From contig NZ_JNCK01000001.1 in NCBI RefSeq assembly GCF_000731955.1, positions 1,240,001-1,304,000 of the forward strand: 64,000 nucleotides of DNA. The letters run 5' to 3'. Below, in pieces: positions 1 through 17,299 of the stretch; the first letter of the stretch is position 1; each line of letters begins with the position of its first letter. The stretch is from Halomonas zincidurans B6. Its GTDB lineage: Bacteria; Pseudomonadota; Gammaproteobacteria; Pseudomonadales; Halomonadaceae. A program made the translations under genes and the position numbers. The notes beneath the pieces are model-generated. The model made no database searches, had not been told where the DNA came from, and saw nothing but the letters and a program-made list of their open reading frames with translations.

Positions 1-1166
1 CCTACGGCGATGAGCTGGGCATCGGCTGGCCGGACAACGACATCCGCTTCGCGCGTCTGGGGCTCGCCGCGGCGGATATCGCCTCGAACAGGCTGGGGCT
101 CGGCTGGCGGCCGCAGCTGTTGCACCTCAACGACTGGCCGAGCGCGCTGGCGGCCGGCTACCTGCGCTGGCGGGGCGATGCCACCCCAAGCATCTTCACC
201 ATCCACAACCTGGCCTACCAGGGCGTCTATGAGGCCTCGCGCTGCCGTGCACTGGGTATTCCCGAGGCGGCCATGAACCTCGAGGAGCTCGAATACTATG
301 GCCAGTTGTCGTTCATGAAGGCGGGAATCGCCTATTCCGCCCACGTCACCACCGTGAGCGCGACCTATGCCCGCGAGATCACCACGCCGGCGTTCGGTTG
401 CGGGCTCGAGTCGCTGCTGGAGCGCAGGGCGGAACAGGGGCGGCTATGGGGGATCCCCAACGGCATCGACGATTCCTGGGACCCGCGTACCGATGCGCAC
501 CTCGCCCAGGCGTTCGCCATGAACGACTGGCGCGGCAAGCGGGCCAATGCCGAGCACGTGCGCCGCCTGTTCGGGCTCGGCGTGAGTAGCGGGCCGCTGT
601 TCGCGGTAGTGTCGCGGCTGGTGCACCAGAAGGGCCTGGACCTGACCATCGGCGCGGCGGAATCCGTCGTGCGCGCCGGGGGCCAGATCGTGTTCATCGG
701 GCGTGGCGAGATGCCGGTGGAAAAGGCGCTGCGCCATCTGGCGGCCCGTTTCCCGGGCGCCATCGGCGTCAATATCGGCTTCGACGAAGGCGAGGCGCGC
801 TGCATGTATGCCGGCAGCGACTTCCTGCTGATGCCGTCGCGTTTCGAACCGTGCGGGCTGAGCCAGATGTATGCCCAGCGTTTCGGCTCGTTGCCGATCG
901 CTCACCGCACCGGGGGGTTGGCCGATACCATCGAGGACGGCGTCACCGGTTTCCTGTTTGACGAGATGACGCTGGAAAGCTATATCCATGCCATCCAGCG
1001 GGCCATCACCGTGTTCCGCGCCACCGACCTGTTCTACGCCATGCGCCGGGCGGCGATGGCCGGACGTTACCACTGGCGCCAGTCGGTCGAGCCCTACAGT
1101 CGTCTTTACCGGACGACCGTGGAGGGCGAGGCGGCATGCGAGGCGCGCTATCGCGCAATGAGCTGA
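1..1166 (+). CDS. glgA: Glycogen synthase GlgA (5' end missing)
   Basis: Transfers glucose from ADP-glucose (or UDP-glucose) to the non-reducing end of an alpha-1,4-glucan, in the cytoplasm. The reading frame is open from base 3, so the N-terminal part lies upstream of the window. Visible GT5 landmarks are HLNDW near the first methionine, a GIPNGID stretch, the VSRLVHQKGLDL start of the second Rossmann-like domain, and the glucosyl-binding segment PSRFEPCGLSQMY followed by the RTGGLADTI motif. The C terminus at the TGA is normal for the family. It is the first visible gene of a long co-directional glucan/trehalose operon. The next gene starts 48 bases downstream, the largest gap in the first half of the operon. 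Family assignment is secure; whether ADP- or UDP-glucose is preferred cannot be told. Confidence 0.95.
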   Translation, partial: YGDELGIGWPDNDIRFARLGLAAADIASNRLGLGWRPQLLHLNDWPSALAAGYLRWRGDATPSIFTIHNLAYQGVYEASRCRALGIPEAAMNLEELEYYGQLSFMKAGIAYSAHVTTVSATYAREITTPAFGCGLESLLERRAEQGRLWGIPNGIDDSWDPRTDAHLAQAFAMNDWRGKRANAEHVRRLFGLGVSSGPLFAVVSRLVHQKGLDLTIGAAESVVRAGGQIVFIGRGEMPVEKALRHLAARFPGAIGVNIGFDEGEARCMYAGSDFLLMPSRFEPCGLSQMYAQRFGSLPIAHRTGGLADTIEDGVTGFLFDEMTLESYIHAIQRAITVFRATDLFYAMRRAAMAGRYHWRQSVEPYSRLYRTTVEGEAACEARYRAMS

Positions 1167-1214
1167 CGAGCCAGGGAACGGCCCGTCGCGCATTCAAAGA
1201 CAAGGATGGTAGCC

Positions 1215-2642
1215 ATGACTCGCCATTTTACCCTCGGATCGCCGCTGTCGCCCGCTGGAGCGATGCCGCACAGCAGGGTGGGTGAACGGCGGATCGCACC
1301 GCAGGGGCAAGTCGCCGACGCGGCGCTGGCCAACGGCTCGGCCACGCCGCGTGACTGGCGCGAGCGCCTGGCGTCGCATCGCTGGCAGGATGGCGTGTGG
1401 ATGCGCCAGCGTCGTCGCGAGGACCCCTTGCTCTATCCGCTGTCGATCTATCGGCTCGATCCGCGGGCCTGGCGGCACGATTCGCTGGGCAAGCCGCTGG
1501 GCTGGGAGCCCCTGGCCACCCAGCTGGTGCCCTATGCCGCCGATCTCGGCTTCACTCACGTCGAGGTCAAGCACGTCGCACAGGCCGATGCCGGCGCGGC
1601 CTTCGCGGGCTTCGTCAATGACTGCCACGTCGGCGGGCTCGGCGTGATCGTCGAATGGCCGCTGGCTTGCTTGCAGGCCGGGCTGTCCGAGGCGGAGGCG
1701 CTCGAACTGGCCTGCGACTGGCTCGCGTTCCTGCATGTCGATGGGCTGCGCCTCAAGCCGGTAGTGCCGGACAGCGACGCAGCGGCGCTGAGCCGCTTGA
1801 TGGACGGCCTTGCGGCGCGCTCCCCGGATACGCTGCTGTTCGTCGACGACCACGATGCCGAGGCGGCGCCCACCACGGCCCGCGCACTGGCCCTCAACAC
1901 GCACTGGTCGCGTGCCACCCAGGCCTACCTGAGCCAGCCGCACGAGGCGCGTGGCCAGCATCATCATCGGTTGGTCGAAGGGTTGGCCTGCGCCTTCGAG
2001 TCGCACTTCGTGCTGCCGCTGATCGACGAGCAGTCCGACGACGGCGAAGCGACCTGGCTGGAACGCATGGCCGGCGACACCTGGCAACGCTTCGCCAACC
2101 TGCGCGCCGGGCTCGGCTTCATGTGGGCGCATCCCGGCAAGAAGCTGGTCGGCATGGGGACCGAATTCGCCCACGGCCAGGCCTGGCGCCCCGCCGGTGA
2201 ACTCGACTGGTCGCTGCTCGACGATCCTTGCCATGGCGGGATGCTGCGGCTGGTCGCCGATCTCAACCGACTCTACGGCAACGAACCGGCGCTGCATCAC
2301 TTCGACTGTCAGCCGGAAGGGTTTGCCTGGGTGGTCGGCGACGACAGCGTCAACAGCGTGATCGCCTTTCTGCGCTACGGCCCCGAAGGCACGGCTCCGC
2401 TGCTGGCGATTGCCAACTTCACGCCGCGTGTGCTGAGGGGTTATCGCCTGGGCGTTCCGGCATTGGGCAGCTGGTACGAAGTGCTCAATAGCGACAGCAC
2501 CTTCTACGGCGGCTCGAACGTCGGCAACGCGCATGGCGTCAGGGCGCAACTTTTGCCCAGCCATGGCCATCCGGCCTCGCTGGAGCTGACCTTGCCGCCG
2601 CTGGCCACGCTGCTGCTCAGACAGGGGGACTGGCCGGCATGA
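1215..2642 (+). CDS. Branching-enzyme (GlgB/GH13_9) paralogue lacking catalytic residues; probable pseudo-enzyme
   Basis: An intact 475-residue protein clearly derived from GlgB. Over the segment beginning [14 protein letters not shown] it matches the true GlgB of this window (17296-19524) at 23 of 35 positions by eye, and the match continues to the C terminus ([17 protein letters not shown]). Aligned without gaps, the three GH13 catalytic residues are all changed. The nucleophile Asp (GlgB D422, LRVDAV) is Lys181 in LRLKPV. The acid/base Glu (E475, AEEST) is Asp211 in VDDHD. The stabiliser Asp (D543, SHDE) is Glu272 in IDEQ. The N1 and CBM48 domains and the loop around the first conserved region are absent. 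The start at 1215 has an AAGG-type site 8 bases upstream; an ATG at 1206 is possible. The gene overlaps treZ by 4 bases. Branching activity is very unlikely; a regulatory, scaffolding or glucan-binding role is inference. Confidence 0.85.
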   Translation: MTRHFTLGSPLSPAGAMPHSRVGERRIAPQGQVADAALANGSATPRDWRERLASHRWQDGVWMRQRRREDPLLYPLSIYRLDPRAWRHDSLGKPLGWEPLATQLVPYAADLGFTHVEVKHVAQADAGAAFAGFVNDCHVGGLGVIVEWPLACLQAGLSEAEALELACDWLAFLHVDGLRLKPVVPDSDAAALSRLMDGLAARSPDTLLFVDDHDAEAAPTTARALALNTHWSRATQAYLSQPHEARGQHHHRLVEGLACAFESHFVLPLIDEQSDDGEATWLERMAGDTWQRFANLRAGLGFMWAHPGKKLVGMGTEFAHGQAWRPAGELDWSLLDDPCHGGMLRLVADLNRLYGNEPALHHFDCQPEGFAWVVGDDSVNSVIAFLRYGPEGTAPLLAIANFTPRVLRGYRLGVPALGSWYEVLNSDSTFYGGSNVGNAHGVRAQLLPSHGHPASLELTLPPLATLLLRQGDWPA

Positions 2643-4459
2643 CGGACGAGCTATCACAGGCCGCATTCACGCCGACCTACGGCGCCCACCTGGTCGATAC
2701 GCAACGCACCCGTTTCGTGCTCTGGGCGCCCAGCGCCCGAATGGTGTATGTCGAGGTGGAGGGCCAGCCCGGCCAGCCGATGCAGGCAACCGCGGAGGGC
2801 CATCACGAAGCCGAGATCGGCTGCGGCCACGGAGCGCGCTACCGCTATCGCGTGTTCGCGGCGGACGACGACGAGGGCACTTTGGTGCCAGACCCCGCCT
2901 CACGGGCCCAGGAGGGTGACATCGACGGCCCAAGCCTGGTGATCGACCCCCGGCGCTATCAATGGCGCCACCCCAAGTGGCGAGGGCGTCCGTGGCACGA
3001 GACGGTGCTCTACGAGCTGCACGTCGGCGCGCTGGGCGGTTTCGACGGCGTGGGCGAGAAACTCGCCTATCTGGCCGAACTGGGCGTCACGGCCATCGAA
3101 CTCATGCCCGTCGCGGAATTTCCCGGCGGGCGCAACTGGGGGTACGACGGCGTGCTGCCTTACGCCGTGGAAGCCGCCTACGGCAGTCCCGAGGCCATGA
3201 AGGCATTGATCGACGAGGCCCACGGCCACGGGCTGATGGTCTTTCTCGACGTGGTCTACAACCACTTCGGCCCCGATGGCAACTACCTGGCGACATACGC
3301 CGAGGCCTTCTTTCGCGACGACCTGCAGACCCCTTGGGGGCCGTCGATCGACTTCCGTGAGCCGCCGGTGCGCCGCTACTTCATCGACAACGCCTTGATG
3401 TGGCTGCAGGAGTATCGTCTGGACGGGCTGCGCTTCGATGCCGTGCATGCGATCAGCGAACGCGATTTTCTGGTCGAGATGGCCCGCGAAATTCGCCGTC
3501 GCGTCGATCCGCGGCGCCACGTCCACCTGGTGCTCGAGAACGAGGGCAACACCGCCAGCCTGCTCGATGCCGATCACTACACCGCCCAGTGGAGCGACGA
3601 CTGGCACAACGTCATGCACGTGCTGCTCACCGGCGAGTACGAAGGCTACTACGCGGATTTCGTCGAGGACGCCACGGCCAAGCTGGCGCGTTGCCTGAGC
3701 GAAGGCTTCATCTATCAGGGCGAGCGCTCGCGGCACGGCCACCCGCGCGGCGAGCCCAGCGCGCACCTGCCGACCAGCGCCTTCGTGATCTTCCTGCAGA
3801 ACCACGACCAGACCGGCAACCGCGCGCTCGGCGAACGCTTGAGCGTGCTGGCCGATCCCGACGCGCTGGCCGCCGCCAACGTGCTGCTGCTGCTGTCGCC
3901 GATGGTGCCGCTGCTGTTCATGGGCGAGGAGTGGGGCTCGACGCGGCCCTTTCTGTTCTTCACCGAACACCGCGACGAGCTGGCCGAGGCCGTGCGCGAG
4001 GGGCGACGCGCCGAGTTCGCCGACTTCAGCGCCTTTCAGGACGAGGCCATGCGCCGCCGGATTCCCGATCCCAACGCGCTTGAGACCTTCGAGGATTCGA
4101 TCCCCGACTATCAAGTGCGCGATACGCCGCCGCACGACGCCTGGCTGGACCGGACCCGAACCCTGCTCGACCTGCGTCATCGCGAGCTCGTGCCACGCCT
4201 GCCGGGCGCCCGGGCAGAGGGCGCCGAGGCACTGGGCGACAAGGCCGTGGTGGCGCGCTGGCGCCTGAACGACGGCAGCCGGCTGACGATGGCCATCAAT
4301 CTCGGCGAACGCGACGTCCCGGCGAACGAGATCGCCTGTGGGCGCTGCCTGTTCGAGTCGCGTGCCGACGTGGCCAGTGCCGCGGCGGAGGGGCGCCTTT
4401 TGCACCATGGCGCCGCTGCCTGGCTGGATACTCAAGACATGGGCGAGGTCAGCGCATGA
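2639..4459 (+). CDS. treZ: Malto-oligosyltrehalose trehalohydrolase TreZ
   Basis: Releases trehalose from maltooligosyl-trehalose made by TreY (EC 3.2.1.141). At 606 residues it has normal family length. An N-terminal CBM48/E-set domain (about 10-100, RTRFVLWAPSARMVYVEV) precedes a GH13_10 barrel. The catalytic triad is intact: Asp267 in GLRFDAVHAI, Glu300 in LVLENEGN and Asp390 in QNHDQTGN. The TreZ-typical phrases GGRNWGYDGV and DVVYNHFGPDGNYL are present. The start overlaps the preceding stop (ATGA) and the stop overlaps the malQ start in the same way, so translation is probably coupled. With TreY it turns alpha-glucan into trehalose, a compatible solute and desiccation protectant. Confidence 0.96.
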   Translation: MTDELSQAAFTPTYGAHLVDTQRTRFVLWAPSARMVYVEVEGQPGQPMQATAEGHHEAEIGCGHGARYRYRVFAADDDEGTLVPDPASRAQEGDIDGPSLVIDPRRYQWRHPKWRGRPWHETVLYELHVGALGGFDGVGEKLAYLAELGVTAIELMPVAEFPGGRNWGYDGVLPYAVEAAYGSPEAMKALIDEAHGHGLMVFLDVVYNHFGPDGNYLATYAEAFFRDDLQTPWGPSIDFREPPVRRYFIDNALMWLQEYRLDGLRFDAVHAISERDFLVEMAREIRRRVDPRRHVHLVLENEGNTASLLDADHYTAQWSDDWHNVMHVLLTGEYEGYYADFVEDATAKLARCLSEGFIYQGERSRHGHPRGEPSAHLPTSAFVIFLQNHDQTGNRALGERLSVLADPDALAAANVLLLLSPMVPLLFMGEEWGSTRPFLFFTEHRDELAEAVREGRRAEFADFSAFQDEAMRRRIPDPNALETFEDSIPDYQVRDTPPHDAWLDRTRTLLDLRHRELVPRLPGARAEGAEALGDKAVVARWRLNDGSRLTMAINLGERDVPANEIACGRCLFESRADVASAAAEGRLLHHGAAAWLDTQDMGEVSA

Positions 4460-6584
4460 GCGACGATCGACTCAGGGAACTGGCCGACGCGGCTGGAATA
4501 CTCGTCGAGTGGGAAAACAGCGACAGCGAGCCCCGCGAGCTGTCGACCGCTACCCAGCGAACCCTGCTCGGCGTGCTGGGCTTTCCCGCCGACGACGATG
4601 CGGCGATCGAAGCCAGCCTGGCGCGCCTGTCGCAATGGCGAAACCCGGTCGAGCCTGCGCAGTGGCCACCGCTGATCACCGCCGATTGCGACGTGCCGGT
4701 GATGCTGCCCGGCCCGCTGCCACGCGGTACGCCTTTCATGTTGTCCCTGGAAGGTGGCGAAGAGCGGCGTGGCGAGATCGACTCGGACGGCCGGCTGCCG
4801 GCCATCGGCGAGATGGGCTATCACCGCCTGCAGATCGCCGGTGCCGAACTGAGCGTCGCCGTCGCGCCGAAACAGTGCTTCGGCCCGGCGGACGCCGGCG
4901 GCCAGACGGAGCCCCGGCTGTGGGGCCTGGCCGTGCAGCTCTATGCGCTGCGCCGCCCGGGCGATGGCGGCATCGGCGATACCCTGGCACTGGAACGCTT
5001 CGCCCGGCGGGCCGCCGAGCAGGGCGCCGCCACGCTAACGATCAGTCCGACCCATGCCATGTTCAGTGCCGACCCTGAACGCTACAGCCCTTATTCACCC
5101 TCCAGCCGCCTGCTCGGCAACGCGCTGTACGGCGCGCCGGAGCGGCTGCTGGGCAATGACGCCGTCGCCAAGGCCACGGCGGCCTGCGGGCTGGACGGCG
5201 AACTGCGCCGACGCGAGGCCGACGACGAGCTCGACTGGCCGGCCGCGGGGCGTGCCAAGCTGACCTGGCTGCGTCGGCTCTATGACGACCTCATGGCGTG
5301 CGACGACGATGAAGCGGTCGAGGCGCGCCGGCAACTGGCCGCGTTCCGCAAGGCCGGCGGCGAGACGCTCGAGGATCACTGCCGCTTCGAGGCGCTGCAG
5401 GCCGTGCGCGGCGCCGGCTACTGGCGGGATTGGCCGGCGCCGCTTAAGGACCCGGACAGTGCCGAGGTGGCGCGCTTCGCCGAGCAGCACGCCGACGAAG
5501 TGGGCTTTCATGCCTTCCTGCAATGGCAGGTGATGGAAGGTCTGCAGCACGCCCAGGCCGCGGCGCGCGACGCGGGCATGTCGGTCGGCCTGATCGCCGA
5601 CCTGGCGGTGGGCGCCGACGATGCCGGCAGCCAGTCATGGAGCCGTCAGGGTGAAATGCTCCAGGGCGTGTCGATCGGCGCGCCGCCCGATACCTTCAAC
5701 GTGCATGGCCAGGACTGGGGGTTGGCCGGCTTCTCGCCCCACGGGCTGGTGCGTTCCGGCTTTCGCACCTTCATCGACATGCTGCGCGCCGGCTTTCGGC
5801 ATGCCGGTGGCCTGCGCATCGACCATGTCCTCGGTCTGATGCGGCTGTGGCTGGTGCCGCATGGCGCGACGCCCGCCGAGGGCGGCTACGTGAGCTACCC
5901 GCTGGACGACCTGCTGCGGCTGGTGGCGCTGGAGTCCTGGCGGCACCGCGGCATCGTCGTCGGCGAGGACCTGGGCACCGTGGCGCCGGGGTTTGGCGAC
6001 AAGCTCGCCGCGCGCGGCATTCTCGGCATGCGGGTGCTGTGGTTCGAGCAGGACGACGACGCTAACTTCCTGCCTGCCCGGCAGTGGTCGAATTCGGCGA
6101 TGGCCACCACCTCCACCCACGACCTGCCCAGCGTGGCCGGCTGGTGGGCCGGTCGCGACATCGATTGGCGCAGTCGGCTCGGCTTGCTGGGCGAGGACCA
6201 GGACGCCGATGACGAACGACGGGCACGCGGCGCGGCGCGTGCCCGTCTGGCCGGCACGCTGGAGCTGCTCGGCCATGCGACACCGCGCCCCGAGACGCTT
6301 GAGGCCTCGGACCTGCCGGCCTCGCAGCTGCTGGATGCCTGTGCCCGGCACATCGGGCGTACTCCTTCGCCGCTGGCAATCCTGCCGATGGAGGACGTGC
6401 TGGGGCTCGAGGAGCAGGCCAACCTGCCCGGCACGCTGGACGAACATCCCAACTGGCGACGGCGCTGGATGGCCGAGGTTGATACGTTACTGACGCCTGA
6501 CGAGGTACGCCATCGCCTCGGCGAATTGCAGCGTGGCCGAGATCTTTCTCGACAGGTCGCAAACGCGCCTCTGGAGCCCAAGTC

Positions 6585-6588
<4 letters not shown>
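4456..6588 (+). CDS. malQ: 4-alpha-glucanotransferase (amylomaltase) MalQ
   Basis: Disproportionates malto-oligosaccharides and releases glucose (EC 2.4.1.25), recycling the short maltodextrins left by debranching and TreY/TreZ action. The protein has 710 residues, with a bacterial-type N-terminal extension of roughly 140 residues before the GH77 barrel. Family signatures are YSPYSPSSR (substrate loop), Asp456 in LRIDHVLGLMRLW (nucleophile), Glu504 in VGEDLGTV (acid/base) and Asp556 in TSTHDLPSVAGWW. It overlaps both neighbours by 4 bases, within treZ-malQ-treY. Confidence 0.96.
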
Positions 6589-9380
<2,792 letters not shown>

Positions 9381-9439
9381 ACGCACTGATAAGGCAATCA
9401 CGAGGTGCGTAACGAGAGCTTGTTAAGGGGAGCTAAAGG

Positions 9440-9622
9440 ATGGCTGACGACGAACTGCGCATACGCCAACTGGCCTATCGCATCTGGGAATCGGAGGGAC
9501 GCCCCGAAGGGCAGGAGCAGCGTCACTGGGAAATGGCCCGCAAGATCGTCGCCGCCGAGCGCGAGTCGGGGCGCGATGCGCATCCCGACATCGAGATCGA
9601 CTCCGATGACAAGGACATGTGA
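9440..9622 (+). CDS. Small DUF2934-family protein
   Basis: A 60-residue acidic protein. Residues 6-30 (LRIRQLAYRIWESEGRPEGQ, then a short HWEMA segment) match the pattern of the DUF2934 family, short proteins of unknown function that often sit in trehalose/glucan operons; the Pseudomonas treY-glgX interval has one too. The C-terminal 20 residues are mostly acidic. The upstream site GGAGCTAAAGG supports the ATG. The stop is immediately followed by the glgX ATG (TGAATG), implying coupled translation. Its position between treY and glgX suggests a role in glucan or trehalose handling, but no mechanism can be read from the sequence. Confidence 0.85.
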   Translation: MADDELRIRQLAYRIWESEGRPEGQEQRHWEMARKIVAAERESGRDAHPDIEIDSDDKDM

Positions 9623-11812
<2,190 letters not shown>

Positions 11813-11892
11813 CCCGACCTGGCCGTGCGGAGTGGCCCGCGCGGTCCAATGCACAGACTGCAACTCCGCCCCAGGGACGGAAGGAGACGCCA

Positions 11893-13926
11893 ATGACCAC
11901 GCGTTCAATCCCGCAGCGGACTGCGGGTGCGGCCACTACGCCACCCCAGCGAGACGACGGTGCCTTGGCGGCGGCGCAAGCGCCACGCATCGCCATCGAA
12001 TCCGTCGCGCCCTCGCTCGAGCTGGGCCGTTTCGCCGCCAAGGCGATCGCCGGCGAGCCGGTCGACGTCTCCGCGGTGATCTTCGCCGATGGCCACGATG
12101 TACTGGCCGCCGCCGTGGTCTGGTGCGACGACCAGGGCCAGTGCCGACGCGAACCGATGCATCTGGTCCGGCCGCTGGGCAAGGATATCTGGCAGGCGCG
12201 CTTCACGCCCCCGCGTGTCGGCCGGCACAGCTTCGTGATCGAGGCGTGGTGGGATGTATTTGCCACCTACCGCGACGAGCTGTTCAAGAAGCATCAGGCC
12301 GGCGTCCCGGTCGCGCTCGAGCTCGAGGAGGGCCGTCGCCTGGTGGCGGCGGCCGCCGAGCGCTCACAAGGGGCGCTGCGCGAGGCGCTTGACGGCGTGC
12401 TCGAACGCTTCCAGGCGTGCGGCAGCGAGGGCGAGCGGGTCGGTGTCATGCTCGACACGCGGACCGCGCAATCGATGCACGCCGCCGACGCGCGACCGCA
12501 CCTGGCGCGCAGCGAGGCGAGCTACCCGCTCGAGGTCGAACGCCGGGCGGCCCAGTTCGCCAGCTGGTACGAGCTGTTTCCGCGTTCGGAAACCGACGAC
12601 CCCAACCGGCACGGTACCTTCGACGATGTCCACAGGCGCTTGCCGATGATTCGCGACATGGGCTTCGACGTACTCTACTTCCCGCCCATCCATCCCATCG
12701 GTCGCGCCCACCGCAAGGGCCGCAACAACACGCTTCAGGCCGGCCCCGACGATCCCGGCAGCCCGTATGCCATCGGCAGCCCGGAGGGCGGCCACGAGGC
12801 GATCCATCCTCCACTCGGCAGCCGCGAGGATTTCCGCCATCTGGTCAAGGCGGCCGCCGAGCATGGCCTGGAGATCGCGCTGGACTTCGCCATCCAGTGC
12901 TCGCAGGATCATCCGTGGCTCGAGCAGCACCCGGGCTGGTTCTCCTGGCGCCCGGATGGCTCGATCCGTTATGCCGAGAATCCGCCCAAGAAGTACCAAG
13001 ACATCGTCAACGTCGATTTCTATGCCGAGGACGCGGTGCCTGCGCTGTGGCTTAAGCTGCGCGACGTGGTGCAGGGCTGGGTGAATGAAGACGTGAAGAT
13101 CTTTCGCGTCGACAACCCTCATACCAAGCCGCTGCCGTTCTGGGAGTGGCTGATTGCCGACATTCGCGGGCGCCACCCGGACGTGCTGTTCCTCGCCGAG
13201 GCCTTCACCCGGCCGGCGATGATGAAGCGCCTGGGCAAGATCGGCTTCAACATGAGCTACACCTACTTTACCTGGCGTCACACCAAGGCCGAGCTGACCG
13301 ACTATCTGACCGAGCTCAACGAATCGCCGATGCGCGAGTGCTACCGGCCCAATTTCTTCGTCAATACACCGGATATCAATCCCTATTTCCTGCAGTCCTC
13401 GGGGCGTCCCGGATTCCTGATTCGCGCCGCGCTGGCGACTCTGGGTTCGGGACTGTGGGGCATGTACTCCGGCTTCGAGCTGTGCGAGGGCGAGCCGGTG
13501 CCGGGCAAGGAGGAGTATCTCGACTCGGAGAAGTATCAGATCAAGCCGCGGGACTATACCGCGCCCGGCAACATCGTCTACGAGATTGCCCAGCTCAACC
13601 GCATTCGCCGCGAGAATCCGGCGCTGCAGACTCATCTGGGCATCGCTTTCTACCCGGTGCACAACGAACGTCTGCTGTTTTTCGGCAAGCGTACCGACGA
13701 TTTAGGCAACTTCGTGCTGGTGGCCATCAATCTCGATCCGTTCGAGGCCCAGGAGGGGGCCTTTGAGCTGCCGCTCTGGGAGTTCGAGCTGCCCGACGAG
13801 GCGGCGCTGCACGTGGAAGACTTGATGTCCGGCCATCGCTGGACATGGCATGGCAAGTGGCAGTCGATGCGCTTGGAGCCGTGGAACTTGCCGTTCGCCA
13901 TCTGGCGCATCCATCCGGTGCGTTGA
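11893..13926 (+). CDS. glgE: Alpha-1,4-glucan:maltose-1-phosphate maltosyltransferase GlgE
   Basis: Extends alpha-1,4-glucans by two glucose units using maltose-1-phosphate (EC 2.4.99.16), the polymerising step of the TreS-Mak-GlgE route. The start at 11893 follows AAGGAGA and gives 677 residues, the usual length; a longer in-frame opening upstream has no such site. GlgE-specific signatures are YELFPRS (about 217), the PPIHPIGRAHRKGRNN donor-site segment, NPPKKYQDI, nucleophile Asp407 in IFRVDNPHTKPLPFWEW, and acid/base Glu436 in FLAEAFTRP. The N terminus holds the beta-sandwich domain that acts in dimerisation in characterised homologues. It precedes the TreS-maltokinase gene that should supply its substrate. 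Confidence 0.96.
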   Translation: MTTRSIPQRTAGAATTPPQRDDGALAAAQAPRIAIESVAPSLELGRFAAKAIAGEPVDVSAVIFADGHDVLAAAVVWCDDQGQCRREPMHLVRPLGKDIWQARFTPPRVGRHSFVIEAWWDVFATYRDELFKKHQAGVPVALELEEGRRLVAAAAERSQGALREALDGVLERFQACGSEGERVGVMLDTRTAQSMHAADARPHLARSEASYPLEVERRAAQFASWYELFPRSETDDPNRHGTFDDVHRRLPMIRDMGFDVLYFPPIHPIGRAHRKGRNNTLQAGPDDPGSPYAIGSPEGGHEAIHPPLGSREDFRHLVKAAAEHGLEIALDFAIQCSQDHPWLEQHPGWFSWRPDGSIRYAENPPKKYQDIVNVDFYAEDAVPALWLKLRDVVQGWVNEDVKIFRVDNPHTKPLPFWEWLIADIRGRHPDVLFLAEAFTRPAMMKRLGKIGFNMSYTYFTWRHTKAELTDYLTELNESPMRECYRPNFFVNTPDINPYFLQSSGRPGFLIRAALATLGSGLWGMYSGFELCEGEPVPGKEEYLDSEKYQIKPRDYTAPGNIVYEIAQLNRIRRENPALQTHLGIAFYPVHNERLLFFGKRTDDLGNFVLVAINLDPFEAQEGAFELPLWEFELPDEAALHVEDLMSGHRWTWHGKWQSMRLEPWNLPFAIWRIHPVR

Positions 13927-13948
13927 TGATAACAAGGAGAAAAGCACC

Positions 13949-17295
<3,347 letters not shown>

Positions 17296-17299
<4 letters not shown>

